This document shows positions 25,152 through 32,945 of a DNA stretch of 64,000 nt, piece by piece. The notes under the pieces were generated by a model. It saw only the letters and a program-made list of their open reading frames with translations. It did not search any database and was not told where the DNA came from. The DNA lies in contig NZ_CP016614.1 of the NCBI RefSeq assembly GCF_013377255.1, positions 1,124,501-1,188,500 on the forward strand. The letters run 5' to 3'. This DNA comes from Mannheimia granulomatis (GTDB lineage: Bacteria; Pseudomonadota; Gammaproteobacteria; Enterobacterales; Pasteurellaceae). The stretch's first letter is position 1. The number at the start of each line of letters is the position of its first letter. The translations under genes were made by a program, and so were the position numbers.

Positions 25152-26615
25152 ATGCTACGTATCAAACAAGAAGCTCTCACTTTTGATGATGTTCTTCTCG
25201 TCCCTGCACATTCAACTGTGCTTCCAAATACCGCAGATCTTTCAACTCAACTAACTAAAACAATCCGTTTAAATATTCCGATGCTTTCAGCTGCTATGGA
25301 TACCGTTACTGAAACTAAGCTAGCGATTTCCCTTGCTCAAGAAGGTGGTATCGGCTTTATCCACAAAAATATGTCGATTGAGCGCCAAGCTGATCGTGTG
25401 CGTAAAGTGAAAAAATTTGAAAGCGGCATTGTGTCTGAACCTGTAACCGTTTCTCCAAATATTACGCTTGCAGAATTAGCCAAGCTCGTGAAGCAAAATG
25501 GCTTTGCAGGTTATCCTGTGGTAGATGAAAACCAAAATTTAGTGGGTATTATCACCGGTCGTGACACTCGCTTTGTGAGCGATTTAAGCAAAACCGTGCG
25601 TGAATTTATGACCCCAAAAGAGCGTTTGGTGACGGTGAAAGAGGGGGCAAGCCGTGATGAAATTTTCCACTTAATGCACGAACACCGTGTAGAAAAAGTG
25701 TTAGTGGTGAATGATGAATTTAAATTAAAAGGGATGATCACCTTAAAAGATTATCAAAAAGCAGAAAGCAAACCAAACGCCTGCAAAGATGAATTTGGTC
25801 GCTTGCGTGTTGGGGCGGCGGTAGGGGCCGGCCCGGGCAATGAAGAGCGTATTGATGCGTTAGTAAAAGCAGGTGTAGATGTGTTGTTAATCGATTCATC
25901 ACATGGTCACTCAGAAGGTGTTTTACAACGTGTGCGTGAAACCCGTGCAAAATATCCAAATTTACCGATTGTGGCGGGTAACGTAGCAACGGCTGAAGGG
26001 GCGATTGCCTTAGCGGATGCCGGTGCAAGTGCGGTGAAAGTGGGGATCGGCCCGGGCTCAATTTGTACCACCCGTATTGTAACAGGTGTCGGCGTACCAC
26101 AAATTACCGCGATTGCTGATGCAGCAGCGGCATTAAAAGAGCGTGGAATCCCTGTGATTGCTGACGGTGGTATTCGTTACTCAGGCGATATTTCTAAAGC
26201 GATTGCAGCCGGTGCAAGTTGTGTGATGGTGGGCTCAATGTTTGCCGGCACGGAAGAAGCACCGGGTGAAATTGAGCTTTACCAAGGCAGAGCATTTAAA
26301 TCTTACCGTGGAATGGGTTCATTAGGTGCAATGAGCAAAGGCTCGTCAGACCGCTATTTCCAATCTGACAACGCCGCCGATAAATTAGTACCGGAAGGCA
26401 TAGAGGGTCGAATTCCATACAAAGGCTTATTAAAAGAAATTATCCATCAACAAATGGGCGGATTACGTTCTTGTATGGGCCTAACCGGCTGTGCGACCAT
26501 TGAAGAATTACGTACTAAAGCCCAATTTGTACGTATTAGCGGTGCAGGTATTAAGGAATCGCATGTTCATGATGTCACTATTACTAAAGAAGCACCAAAT
26601 TATCGTATGGGGTAA
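25152..26615 (+). CDS. guaB: IMP dehydrogenase
   Basis: NAD-dependent oxidation of IMP to XMP, the committed step to GMP. The 487-residue protein has the TIM-barrel halves around a CBS-domain pair (near residues 95-205: MSEPVTVSPNITLAEL-type and EFMTPKERLVTVKEG). The catalytic loop is GPGSICTTRIVTGVG (Cys near residue 305), the phosphate site is IADGGIRYSGDISKAIAAGA, and the flap is YRGMGSLGAM. Length equals the E. coli enzyme (488). It is driven by a PurR-like box and a good promoter. A HAD gene and a small ORF separate it from guaA, which usually follows directly in related bacteria. Confidence 0.97.
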   Translation: MLRIKQEALTFDDVLLVPAHSTVLPNTADLSTQLTKTIRLNIPMLSAAMDTVTETKLAISLAQEGGIGFIHKNMSIERQADRVRKVKKFESGIVSEPVTVSPNITLAELAKLVKQNGFAGYPVVDENQNLVGIITGRDTRFVSDLSKTVREFMTPKERLVTVKEGASRDEIFHLMHEHRVEKVLVVNDEFKLKGMITLKDYQKAESKPNACKDEFGRLRVGAAVGAGPGNEERIDALVKAGVDVLLIDSSHGHSEGVLQRVRETRAKYPNLPIVAGNVATAEGAIALADAGASAVKVGIGPGSICTTRIVTGVGVPQITAIADAAAALKERGIPVIADGGIRYSGDISKAIAAGASCVMVGSMFAGTEEAPGEIELYQGRAFKSYRGMGSLGAMSKGSSDRYFQSDNAADKLVPEGIEGRIPYKGLLKEIIHQQMGGLRSCMGLTGCATIEELRTKAQFVRISGAGIKESHVHDVTITKEAPNYRMG

Positions 26616-26625
26616 TAATGTAAAA

Positions 26626-26645
26626 GGGCGAAAAATTTTTCGCCC
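26626..26645. repeat. Palindrome 1 of the gua locus
   Basis: GGGCGAAAAA (26626-26635) and TTTTTCGCCC (26636-26645): a perfect 20-base palindrome, followed by CTACAAAC. It is 10 bases after the guaB stop and may act as a terminator. It resembles the palindromes at 27622 and 29268 in having a GGG/CCC rim and an A/T core. Confidence 0.75.
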
Positions 26646-26713
26646 CTACAAACTTTTAAATTGCAAATTTTTGCTAAAATTTAACCGCTTACAATAGCCA
26701 ATGAGGATAATAT

Positions 26714-27373
26714 ATGCTCCAAGCCATTATTTTTGATATGGACGGTGTGATTGTTGATACCGAATATCTTGAGTTTTCTCTACAAAAGCAGTTTATTGAA
26801 GAGATCAAAGAACACGATCGCCCGATTACTTTGGAACAGCAATCAGAGGTAGTCGGAAAATGTTTAAAAGAAATCCCGGTGATTGTGCAAAAATTAAGTG
26901 AATCGAGCTTACCGATTGAAGAAATCCGCAGTCGTTACTATGCCTTTTTCCAAAATTTATTTAGCACAGTAGATTTCCGTACCATTTTCCGTGCCGATAT
27001 TCAAAAGATCATCAACTTCTCCAAGCAAAATAATATCAAATTAGCGGTTGCGTCCTCATCGGCAAAATCGCATATCGACAATATTTTAACTGTCTGTGGC
27101 ATTAAAGATGAATTCGATTTTATCGTCAGCGGCGAACAATTTGAATATAGCAAACCTGACCCAACCATTTACCGCTACACCTGCGAAAAATTAGGTGTGA
27201 AGCCTGAAAATGCGGTCGCGATTGAAGATTCCTACTACGGAATGAAATCTGCTAAAACCGCAGGCTTAACCGTAGTTGGCTATGAAGAAAAACGGATGCT
27301 AATCGACCAAAGTTTAGCGGATTATATGGGGAAGGATATGAATGAGATTTTGGGCATTTTGCAAAAAATTTGA
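26714..27373 (+). CDS. HAD-family phosphatase (beta-phosphoglucomutase-like subgroup)
   Basis: A small cytosolic hydrolase or mutase of the haloacid dehalogenase family, subfamily IA. The 219-residue protein has motif I FDMDGVIVDTEYLE (nucleophile Asp9 and Asp11), a helical cap (about residues 17-85), motif II AVASSSAKSHI, the lysine motif SKPDP and motif III AIEDSYYGMKSAKTAG. The cap and the DGVIVDTE form resemble sugar-phosphate phosphatases and phosphoglucomutases (YcjU, YniC, YfbT), but the substrate cannot be told. It lies between guaB and guaA and shares their strand. An imperfect uptake signal (AACCGCTTAC) precedes it. Confidence 0.85.
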   Translation: MLQAIIFDMDGVIVDTEYLEFSLQKQFIEEIKEHDRPITLEQQSEVVGKCLKEIPVIVQKLSESSLPIEEIRSRYYAFFQNLFSTVDFRTIFRADIQKIINFSKQNNIKLAVASSSAKSHIDNILTVCGIKDEFDFIVSGEQFEYSKPDPTIYRYTCEKLGVKPENAVAIEDSYYGMKSAKTAGLTVVGYEEKRMLIDQSLADYMGKDMNEILGILQKI

Positions 27374-27412
27374 GATAATTAACCGCTTGACTACTAACCA
27401 AAAGGAAAAATA

Positions 27413-27592
27413 ATGAACGCAGCAGAATTAAATGAGGCATTATTGCCTGCTGAAAATGCTTTGGCTCAATTAAGCCAATCCGAATTAGAAACTTTATTAA
27501 AAGAAATCGGTTATAGTTCAAATGCGATTGATGTGTTGGTGCAATACCAAACATTGACCAAAGCATTCCGTGAAAAAATGGGATTGATGTAA
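27413..27592 (+). CDS. 59-residue conserved-looking small protein, unknown function
   Basis: A short ORF not long enough for usual cut-offs. It begins MNAAELNEALLPAENALAQL, after AAAAGGAAAAATA, a good ribosome-binding site at proper spacing, and ends REKMGLM. It is acidic, rich in Leu, Ala and Glu, with no membrane segment or cysteine, and is predicted to be helical. A segment SELETLLKEIGYSSNAIDVLVQYQTL looks like two short helices with a turn. It lies on the same strand between the HAD gene and guaA, 39 bases after the HAD stop. I do not recognise a family. Codon use looks like that of the neighbours (TTA, GAA, GCA), which supports a real gene. Confidence 0.65.
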   Translation: MNAAELNEALLPAENALAQLSQSELETLLKEIGYSSNAIDVLVQYQTLTKAFREKMGLM

Positions 27593-27621
27593 AGAAAAGC
27601 AACAAACGATATCGAATAGCT

Positions 27622-27642
27622 AGGGGGCAACAAGTTGCCCCT
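27622..27642. repeat. Palindrome 2 of the gua locus
   Basis: AGGGGGCAAC (27622-27631), AA, GTTGCCCCT (27634-27642), with one extra G in the left arm and TA on the outer right. It lies between the 59-codon ORF and guaA. Confidence 0.7.
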
Positions 27643-27683
27643 ACGGATTAAGCAAAAATTTAATTAAATAAAGAGAAATTCAA

Positions 27684-29255
27684 ATGACAAATATCTACCA
27701 CCATAAAATCTTAATCCTCGACTTCGGTTCACAATATACCCAGCTGATCGCCCGCCGTGTGCGTGAGATTGGGGTTTACTGTGAGCTTTGGGCTTGGGAC
27801 GTAACCGAAGAGCAAATTCGTGAATTCAACCCAACAGGGATTATTCTTTCGGGAGGACCTGAAAGTACGACTAAAGCAAATAGCCCGCGTGCACCTGAAT
27901 ATGTATTTAACGCAGGCGTGCCTGTATTGGGTATTTGCTACGGCATGCAGACGATGGCAATGCAGCTTGGTGGCTTAACCGAAACATCCGAACATCGTGA
28001 ATTTGGCTATGCTTCTGTCGAACTAAAATCTGCCGATAGCTTATTTGCAAAATTAAATGATAATTTAACCGCTTGTGAGCCAAAATTAGACGTTTGGATG
28101 AGCCATGGTGATAAAGTCACTCGTTTGCCACAAGGTTTCCAAGTGACAGGCATTACCCCAACTTGCCCGATTGCGGCGATGTCGGATGAAAACCGTCGTT
28201 TCTACGGCGTACAGTTCCACCCGGAAGTGACTCACACGAAAAGTGGTTTAGAGCTTTTGACTAATTTTGTTGTTGGCATTTGTGGCTGCGAACGGAATTG
28301 GACACCGGAAAATATTATCGAAGATGCCGTTGCTCGCATTAAAGCACAAGTGGGCGATGATGAAGTGATTTTAGGCTTATCGGGTGGGGTAGATTCTTCT
28401 GTAACCGCATTATTATTACATCGTGCTATCGGCAAAAACTTGCACTGTGTGTTTGTGGATAACGGCTTGTTGCGCTTAAATGAAGGCGATCAAGTAATGG
28501 AAATGTTTGGCGATAAATTCGGCTTGAACATTATCCGTGTGAATGCTGAAGATCGATTTTTAGATGCGTTAAAAGGCATTGATGAGCCAGAAGCGAAACG
28601 CAAAACCATCGGTAAAGTTTTCGTGGACGTTTTCGATGATGAATCGAAAAAATTAACTTCCGTAAAATGGTTAGCCCAAGGTACGATTTACCCTGATGTG
28701 ATCGAATCTGCCGCAAGCAAAACAGGCAAAGCACACGTGATTAAATCTCACCACAACGTGGGTGGCTTGCCGGATTATATGAAGCTCGGTTTAGTCGAAC
28801 CGTTACGTGAACTGTTTAAAGACGAAGTACGCAAAATCGGCTTGGCTTTAGGTTTACCAGCGGAAATGCTTAACCGCCACCCATTTCCAGGTCCGGGCTT
28901 AGGCGTGCGAGTACTTGGTGAAATCAAAAAAGAGTACTGCGATTTACTTCGTAAAGCCGATGCTATTTTCATTGAAGAACTTTACAACTCAGGCTGGTAC
29001 TACAAGGTCAGCCAAGCCTTCACTGTATTCCTACCGGTGAAATCGGTCGGCGTAATGGGCGATGGTCGCAAATACGACTGGGTTGTTAGCCTACGTGCGG
29101 TTGAAACCATCGACTTTATGACCGCCCATTGGGCACATTTACCTTATGATCTATTAGGTAAAATCTCTAACCGCATCATCAACGAAGTGAACGGCATTTC
29201 CCGCGTAGTGTATGATGTTAGCGGAAAACCTCCAGCAACGATTGAGTGGGAGTAA
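27684..29255 (+). CDS. guaA: GMP synthase (glutamine-hydrolysing)
   Basis: Converts XMP to GMP using glutamine and ATP. The 523-residue protein has a class I glutamine amidotransferase half with ILDFGSQYTQLIARRVRE, the nucleophile motif LGICYGMQTMA and the His-Glu pair GVQFHPEVTH, then the ATP-pyrophosphatase half with the P-loop LSGGVDSSVTA and the C-terminal dimerisation domain (GKISNRIINEVNGISRVVYDVSGKPPATIEWE). Length is close to E. coli GuaA (525). A ribosome-binding site AAGAGA precedes the start. The uptake core at 28068-28076 encodes part of NLTACEP. Confidence 0.97.
   Translation: MTNIYHHKILILDFGSQYTQLIARRVREIGVYCELWAWDVTEEQIREFNPTGIILSGGPESTTKANSPRAPEYVFNAGVPVLGICYGMQTMAMQLGGLTETSEHREFGYASVELKSADSLFAKLNDNLTACEPKLDVWMSHGDKVTRLPQGFQVTGITPTCPIAAMSDENRRFYGVQFHPEVTHTKSGLELLTNFVVGICGCERNWTPENIIEDAVARIKAQVGDDEVILGLSGGVDSSVTALLLHRAIGKNLHCVFVDNGLLRLNEGDQVMEMFGDKFGLNIIRVNAEDRFLDALKGIDEPEAKRKTIGKVFVDVFDDESKKLTSVKWLAQGTIYPDVIESAASKTGKAHVIKSHHNVGGLPDYMKLGLVEPLRELFKDEVRKIGLALGLPAEMLNRHPFPGPGLGVRVLGEIKKEYCDLLRKADAIFIEELYNSGWYYKVSQAFTVFLPVKSVGVMGDGRKYDWVVSLRAVETIDFMTAHWAHLPYDLLGKISNRIINEVNGISRVVYDVSGKPPATIEWE
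28068..28076 (-). repeat. DNA uptake signal inside guaA
   Basis: ACCGCTTGT preceded by TTTGCAAAATTAAATGATAATTTA, the AT-rich extension with the TTTGCAAA element. Confidence 0.85.
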
Positions 29256-29267
29256 GATAACCATTGA

Positions 29268-29288
29268 GGGAGAACAATTTGTTCTCCC
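29268..29288. repeat. Palindrome 3 of the gua locus
   Basis: GGGAGAACAA (29268-29277), T, TTGTTCTCCC (29279-29288), followed by TTACTTTTC. It lies 12 bases after guaA and may end its transcript before the second terminator at 29313. Confidence 0.75.
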
Positions 29289-29312
29289 TTACTTTTCTAT
29301 TTACACAAAAAT

Positions 29313-29338
29313 AAAGCCTCTGTTTTCACAGAGGCTTT
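29313..29338. terminator. Bidirectional terminator between guaA and glmU
   Basis: AAAGCCTCTG (29313-29322), loop TTTTCA, CAGAGGCTTT (29329-29338). A-runs on the left and T-runs on the right let it serve both strands. Confidence 0.88.
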
Positions 29339-29360
29339 TGCAAAAAATCAGCAGAATTTA

Positions 29361-29369
29361 ACCGCTTGT
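29361..29369 (-). repeat. DNA uptake signal touching the glmU stop
   Basis: ACCGCTTGT, whose last base is the outer base of the minus-strand glmU stop codon; preceded by TTTTGCAAAAAATCAGCAGAATTTA. Confidence 0.85.
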
Positions 29370-30733
29370 TATTTCTTTTTAGTCGGGCGTTGCCAGCCTT
29401 GGATATGGCGTTGTGGCACTCGGCTGATGACTAATTCGTTTTCACCCACATCTTTTGTGACCGTGGCACCGGCCCCAATGGTAGAACCACTGGCAATGGT
29501 AATTGGGGCAACCAGTTGGCTGTCTGAGCCGACAAACACATTATCACCAATAATGGTTTTAAATTTGTTGGCACCATCATAATTACAGGTGATTACGCCT
29601 GCGCCGATATTACAATCTTTACCCACTTCTGCATCGCCTACATAGGTCAAGTGATTGACTTTAGATCCTTTGCCGATAGTGGCTTTTTTGATCTCAACAA
29701 AGTTGCCAATATGGGTTTCTTCCGCTAATTTTGCACCCGGGCGTAAGCGAGAGAATGGACCAATAGCTGACTTGGTACCAACTACAGAGTCTTCAATGAC
29801 AGAGTAAGGTTTGATTTCAACATTATCGCCAATTTCGCAATTTTTCAGCACACAGCCGGCACCAATTTTCACGTTATTACCTAGCTTGATTTCGCCCTCT
29901 AAAATCACATTTACATCAATAGAAACATCTTTTCCGTGGGTAACGGTACCGCGGATATCAAAGCGGCTTGGATCGATAATCGTCACACCTGACAACAATA
30001 ATTTTTCCGCTTCACGTTTTTGGTAGAAACGTTCTAAGGCAGCAAGTTGTAGGCGATTATTTGCCCCTTCCACTTCCATAAATTCAGTTGCTGATACTGC
30101 TTGCACTTTGAAACCGTCTTGGTTTGCCATAGCAATGACGTCAGTAATGTAATATTCGCCTTGTGCATTGTTATTATTGAGGTTTTGCAGCCATTTTTTG
30201 AAACTGGCTCCACTTGCCACCATTACGCCGGTGTTAACTTCCTTAATGCTTAATTGGGCTTCATTTGCATCTTTTTGTTCAACAATAGCAACCACAGAGC
30301 CATTTTCGCGAATGATTCTTCCGTAGCCGGTTGGATTCTCTAATTCAACGGTTAATAAGGCAATACCATTTTCCGGTTTTGCCGCAATTAGGCGTTCAAG
30401 TGTAGATTTGGTAATCAGTGGGGCATCGCCATAAAGCATCACAATATTTTCATCATCAGCAAAAAATGGCGCAGCTTGTTGCATTGCATGGCCCGTGCCT
30501 AATTGTTCGGCTTGGAATACCCAATTTACCGGCTCTTCGCTTAAACGCTCTTTTAATAAGTCTGCTCCGTGGCCGTAAATTAAATGAATTTGTTTGGCAT
30601 CTAACTGTTTTGCAGTATCAATAACGTGTTTTACCATCGGTTTACCGGCAACCGGGTGCAACACTTTTGGTAAATCTGAATACATACGAGTGCCTTTACC
30701 CGCTGCTAAAATCACAACGCTCAGTTGAGTCAT
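29369..30733 (-). CDS. glmU: Bifunctional GlmU: glucosamine-1-phosphate acetyltransferase / UDP-GlcNAc pyrophosphorylase
   Basis: Makes UDP-GlcNAc for peptidoglycan and lipid A. The 454-residue protein has the uridylyltransferase half with LAAGKGTRMYSDLPKVLHPVAGKPMV, QAEQLGTGHAMQQA, YGDAPLI and VNTGVM, and an acetyltransferase half built of left-handed beta-helix hexapeptides (IGDNVEIKPYSVIEDSVVG, IGPFSRLRPGAKLAEETHIGNFVEIK, CNYDGANKFKTIIGDNVFVGSDSQLVAP). The His region expected for acetyl transfer is in place. Length matches E. coli (456). It is monocistronic, facing away from chaA. Confidence 0.97.
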   Translation of the reverse strand: MTQLSVVILAAGKGTRMYSDLPKVLHPVAGKPMVKHVIDTAKQLDAKQIHLIYGHGADLLKERLSEEPVNWVFQAEQLGTGHAMQQAAPFFADDENIVMLYGDAPLITKSTLERLIAAKPENGIALLTVELENPTGYGRIIRENGSVVAIVEQKDANEAQLSIKEVNTGVMVASGASFKKWLQNLNNNNAQGEYYITDVIAMANQDGFKVQAVSATEFMEVEGANNRLQLAALERFYQKREAEKLLLSGVTIIDPSRFDIRGTVTHGKDVSIDVNVILEGEIKLGNNVKIGAGCVLKNCEIGDNVEIKPYSVIEDSVVGTKSAIGPFSRLRPGAKLAEETHIGNFVEIKKATIGKGSKVNHLTYVGDAEVGKDCNIGAGVITCNYDGANKFKTIIGDNVFVGSDSQLVAPITIASGSTIGAGATVTKDVGENELVISRVPQRHIQGWQRPTKKK

Positions 30734-30833
30734 ATTTTTTCCTTAATTGCTAAAAGTAGGGGATTGTCCTATAAATTAATTCTGCCATTTTAGCTTGTTT
30801 ATCAAATGATTTCATCGGTTGTGCGAAAATTTA

Positions 30834-30905
30834 CGGTTTTATAGGTTAAAACCGCGTTTAACACATTGTTTTTTGAGAGAATTTAACAATTAATATTTTG
30901 TTAAA
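30834..30905. promoter_or_regulatory. Two inverted repeats in the glmU-chaA divergent gap
   Basis: CGGTTTTA (30834-30841) and TAAAACCG (30847-30854) form an 8-bp hairpin. TTTAACA (30882-30888) and TGTTAAA (30899-30905) form a 7-bp dyad with a 10-base centre, shaped like an operator. The gap should hold promoters for both genes, but no clear -35/-10 pair was identified. Confidence 0.35.
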
Positions 30906-30954
30906 ATAAGGGTTTATGATATAAAATTACTGAGTGAATTAATAAGGAGAATTT

Positions 30955-32040
30955 ATGCCAACTATACAAAAAGGACATTTACCTTTACCGATTTGCTCTC
31001 TTTTACTGCCAATTGCAGCTTGGGCAGTTTATTTTGTGGGTGTTAAAGAGAGTATTATTTTACAGTTAGCTGGTGGAGCATTACTTATTGGTAGTGTGTT
31101 ATCAGCAGTTCACCATGCCGAAGTTGTGGCACATAAAGTGGGAGAGCCATTTGGTACAATTATCTTAGCCTTAGCAATTACGATTATTGAAGTTGCCTTA
31201 ATTGTTTCATTAATGGTTGCCGGTGGCGATAATGCTGCCTATTTGGCAAGAGATACAGTATTTGCCGCCATTATGCTGATTTTAAACGGGATTTTAGGTG
31301 GTTGTTTATTAATTGGGGGCTTAAAGCATCACGAACAGTTTTTTAGCCAAAAATCGGCAAGTACAGCGTTGGTGACATTAGTTGTGATTTTAGTGATTAC
31401 ATTGGTGTTACCAAACTTTACAACCAGTACGGAAGGGGCAACTTATAACTCTTCACAGCTGATCTTTGTGGCGATAGCCTCACTTGTTCTTTATATTTCG
31501 TTTATTTTGATTCAAACTGTTCGCCACCGTGATTATTTCTTGGCAGATGATGATAACCCGTCGCACCATGCAGAGCCGCCTTCAAACAAAGTAGCGGCTA
31601 TTAGTTTACTGTTTTTGGTGATTTGTTTAGGTATTGTCGTTTTGTTGGCAAAAGCCCTTTCACCGGCGATTGAAAAAATGGTAGTCGGTGCAGGTGCGCC
31701 ACTTGCATTGGTAGGGGTAATTATTGCGGCTGTTGTGTTATTACCGGAGGGGGTTGCCGCTTTAACGGCAGCACACCGAAACCGTTTACAAACCAGTGTG
31801 AATTTAGCATTAGGCTCGGCATTAGCAAGTATCGGTTTAACGATCCCTGCGGTTGTAATTGTTTGCTTAATTTATGATATTAATATGGTGTTAGGCTTAG
31901 ATTGGAAATCAATGGTATTACTAACACTTTCATCTTTTGTCGCAATGCTATCGCTTAACCACGGTAAAACCAATATGCTTTATGGTATTGTACTGCTAGT
32001 GGTTTTGGCAACTTATGTCTTTACTGTGATTGTTCCCTAA
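30955..32040 (+). CDS. chaA: Calcium (sodium)/proton antiporter ChaA
   Basis: Inner-membrane exchanger exporting Na+ or Ca2+ for protons, part of the CAX branch of the CaCA superfamily. The 361-residue protein (E. coli 366) has about eleven membrane segments and two related halves: HHAEVVAHKVGEPFGTIILALAITIIEVALI in the first and GVIIAAVVLLPEGVAALTAAHRNRLQTSVNLALGSALASIGLTIPAVV in the second. The acidic residues of EPFG and LLPEG are the likely ion ligands. A hydrophilic loop rich in His and Asp (DYFLADDDNPSHHAEPPS) near residue 195 separates the halves. Start after AAGGAGAA. Confidence 0.93.
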   Translation: MPTIQKGHLPLPICSLLLPIAAWAVYFVGVKESIILQLAGGALLIGSVLSAVHHAEVVAHKVGEPFGTIILALAITIIEVALIVSLMVAGGDNAAYLARDTVFAAIMLILNGILGGCLLIGGLKHHEQFFSQKSASTALVTLVVILVITLVLPNFTTSTEGATYNSSQLIFVAIASLVLYISFILIQTVRHRDYFLADDDNPSHHAEPPSNKVAAISLLFLVICLGIVVLLAKALSPAIEKMVVGAGAPLALVGVIIAAVVLLPEGVAALTAAHRNRLQTSVNLALGSALASIGLTIPAVVIVCLIYDINMVLGLDWKSMVLLTLSSFVAMLSLNHGKTNMLYGIVLLVVLATYVFTVIVP

Positions 32041-32101
32041 GCAAGGTGATGTGATATTTTGGGGAAAACAAACCGCTTGAGGAATTAAATTAAGTAATAT
32101 A

Positions 32102-32148
32102 AAGGGCTATCAGCAAAATTAAATTTATTTAATCTTGCATTAGCCCTT
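32102..32148. terminator. Long AT-rich hairpin between chaA and rlmE
   Basis: AAGGGCTA (32102-32109) pairs with TAGCCCTT (32141-32148). Inside it GCAAAATTAAAT pairs with ATTTAATCTTGC with one mismatch, so nearly all 47 bases are paired. No T-run follows. A short direct repeat, AGCCCTTGA, recurs about 35 bases downstream. Confidence 0.6.
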
Positions 32149-32210
32149 GAATTTGTCAATTTAAACCCTATTATAAGCCCTTGATTTCATAGAATATAAT
32201 AGAGAGAAAA

Positions 32211-32837
32211 ATGGGTAGAAAACGGAGTGCAAGTTCGTCACGTTGGCTTGCAGAACATTTTAAAGATCAATTTGTACAAAAAGCACATAAGCAGAAATTG
32301 CGTTCCCGTGCTTATTTTAAATTAGATGAAATTCAGCAGACAGATCGCTTGTTTAAGCCTGGAATGACGGTTGTGGATCTCGGTGCTGCCCCCGGTGGAT
32401 GGTCGCAATATGTTGTGACCCAAATTGGTAGCAAGGGCAGAGTCGTCGCTTGTGATATTTTAGATATGAACCCAATTGTTGGGGTAGATTTCTTACAAGG
32501 TGATTTCCGAGAAGAGTCTGTTTTGAATGCGTTATTGGAACGTGTTGGGGATGAGATGGTCGATGTGGTGATGTCAGATATGGCGCCCAATTTTAGTGGT
32601 ATGCCATCTGTTGATATTCCCCGTGCTATGTATTTGGTAGAATTGGCATTAGATATGTGTCGGCAAGTCTTAGCACCAAAAGGTAGTTTTGTTGTCAAAG
32701 TTTTCCAAGGCGAAGGATTTGATGAATATTTAAGAGAAATCCGTGCTATGTTTAGTGTGGTTAAAGTCAGAAAGCCGGAAGCTTCTCGAGATCGCTCAAG
32801 AGAAGTGTATATTGTTGCAACAGGCTATAAAGGCTAA
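32211..32837 (+). CDS. rlmE: 23S rRNA (uridine-2552-2'-O) methyltransferase RlmE
   Basis: Heat-shock methyltransferase (FtsJ/RrmJ) acting on the A-loop of 23S rRNA in the 50S subunit. The 208-residue protein has the basic N-terminus GRKRSASSSRWLAEHFKDQFVQKA, KLRSRAYFKLDEIQ (first catalytic Lys), the SAM motif VVDLGAAPGGWSQY, MSDMAPNFSG (catalytic Asp) and FVVKVFQGEGFDEY (second Lys). Length matches E. coli (209). It precedes ftsH, as in E. coli, with an uptake-signal hairpin between them. A TATAAT at 32195-32200 could be its -10. Confidence 0.96.
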   Translation: MGRKRSASSSRWLAEHFKDQFVQKAHKQKLRSRAYFKLDEIQQTDRLFKPGMTVVDLGAAPGGWSQYVVTQIGSKGRVVACDILDMNPIVGVDFLQGDFREESVLNALLERVGDEMVDVVMSDMAPNFSGMPSVDIPRAMYLVELALDMCRQVLAPKGSFVVKVFQGEGFDEYLREIRAMFSVVKVRKPEASRDRSREVYIVATGYKG

Positions 32838-32843
32838 AAGCAG

Positions 32844-32900
32844 ACAAGCGGTCTTTTTTGTTAAAATTTTGCAAAAAAATCAAGAAATTTGACCGCTTTT
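32844..32900. repeat. Inverted uptake-signal pair between rlmE and ftsH
   Basis: The exact 10-mer ACAAGCGGTC (32844-32853) and GACCGCTTTT (32891-32900). AAGCGGTC pairs with GACCGCTT across a loop with TTTTGCAAAAAAAT. If it terminates, it does so within the usual rlmE-ftsH operon. Confidence 0.6.
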
Positions 32901-32945
32901 ATAGTAATCTTTAATAGTTTTTATTAAATAAATAGGGGATTAACC

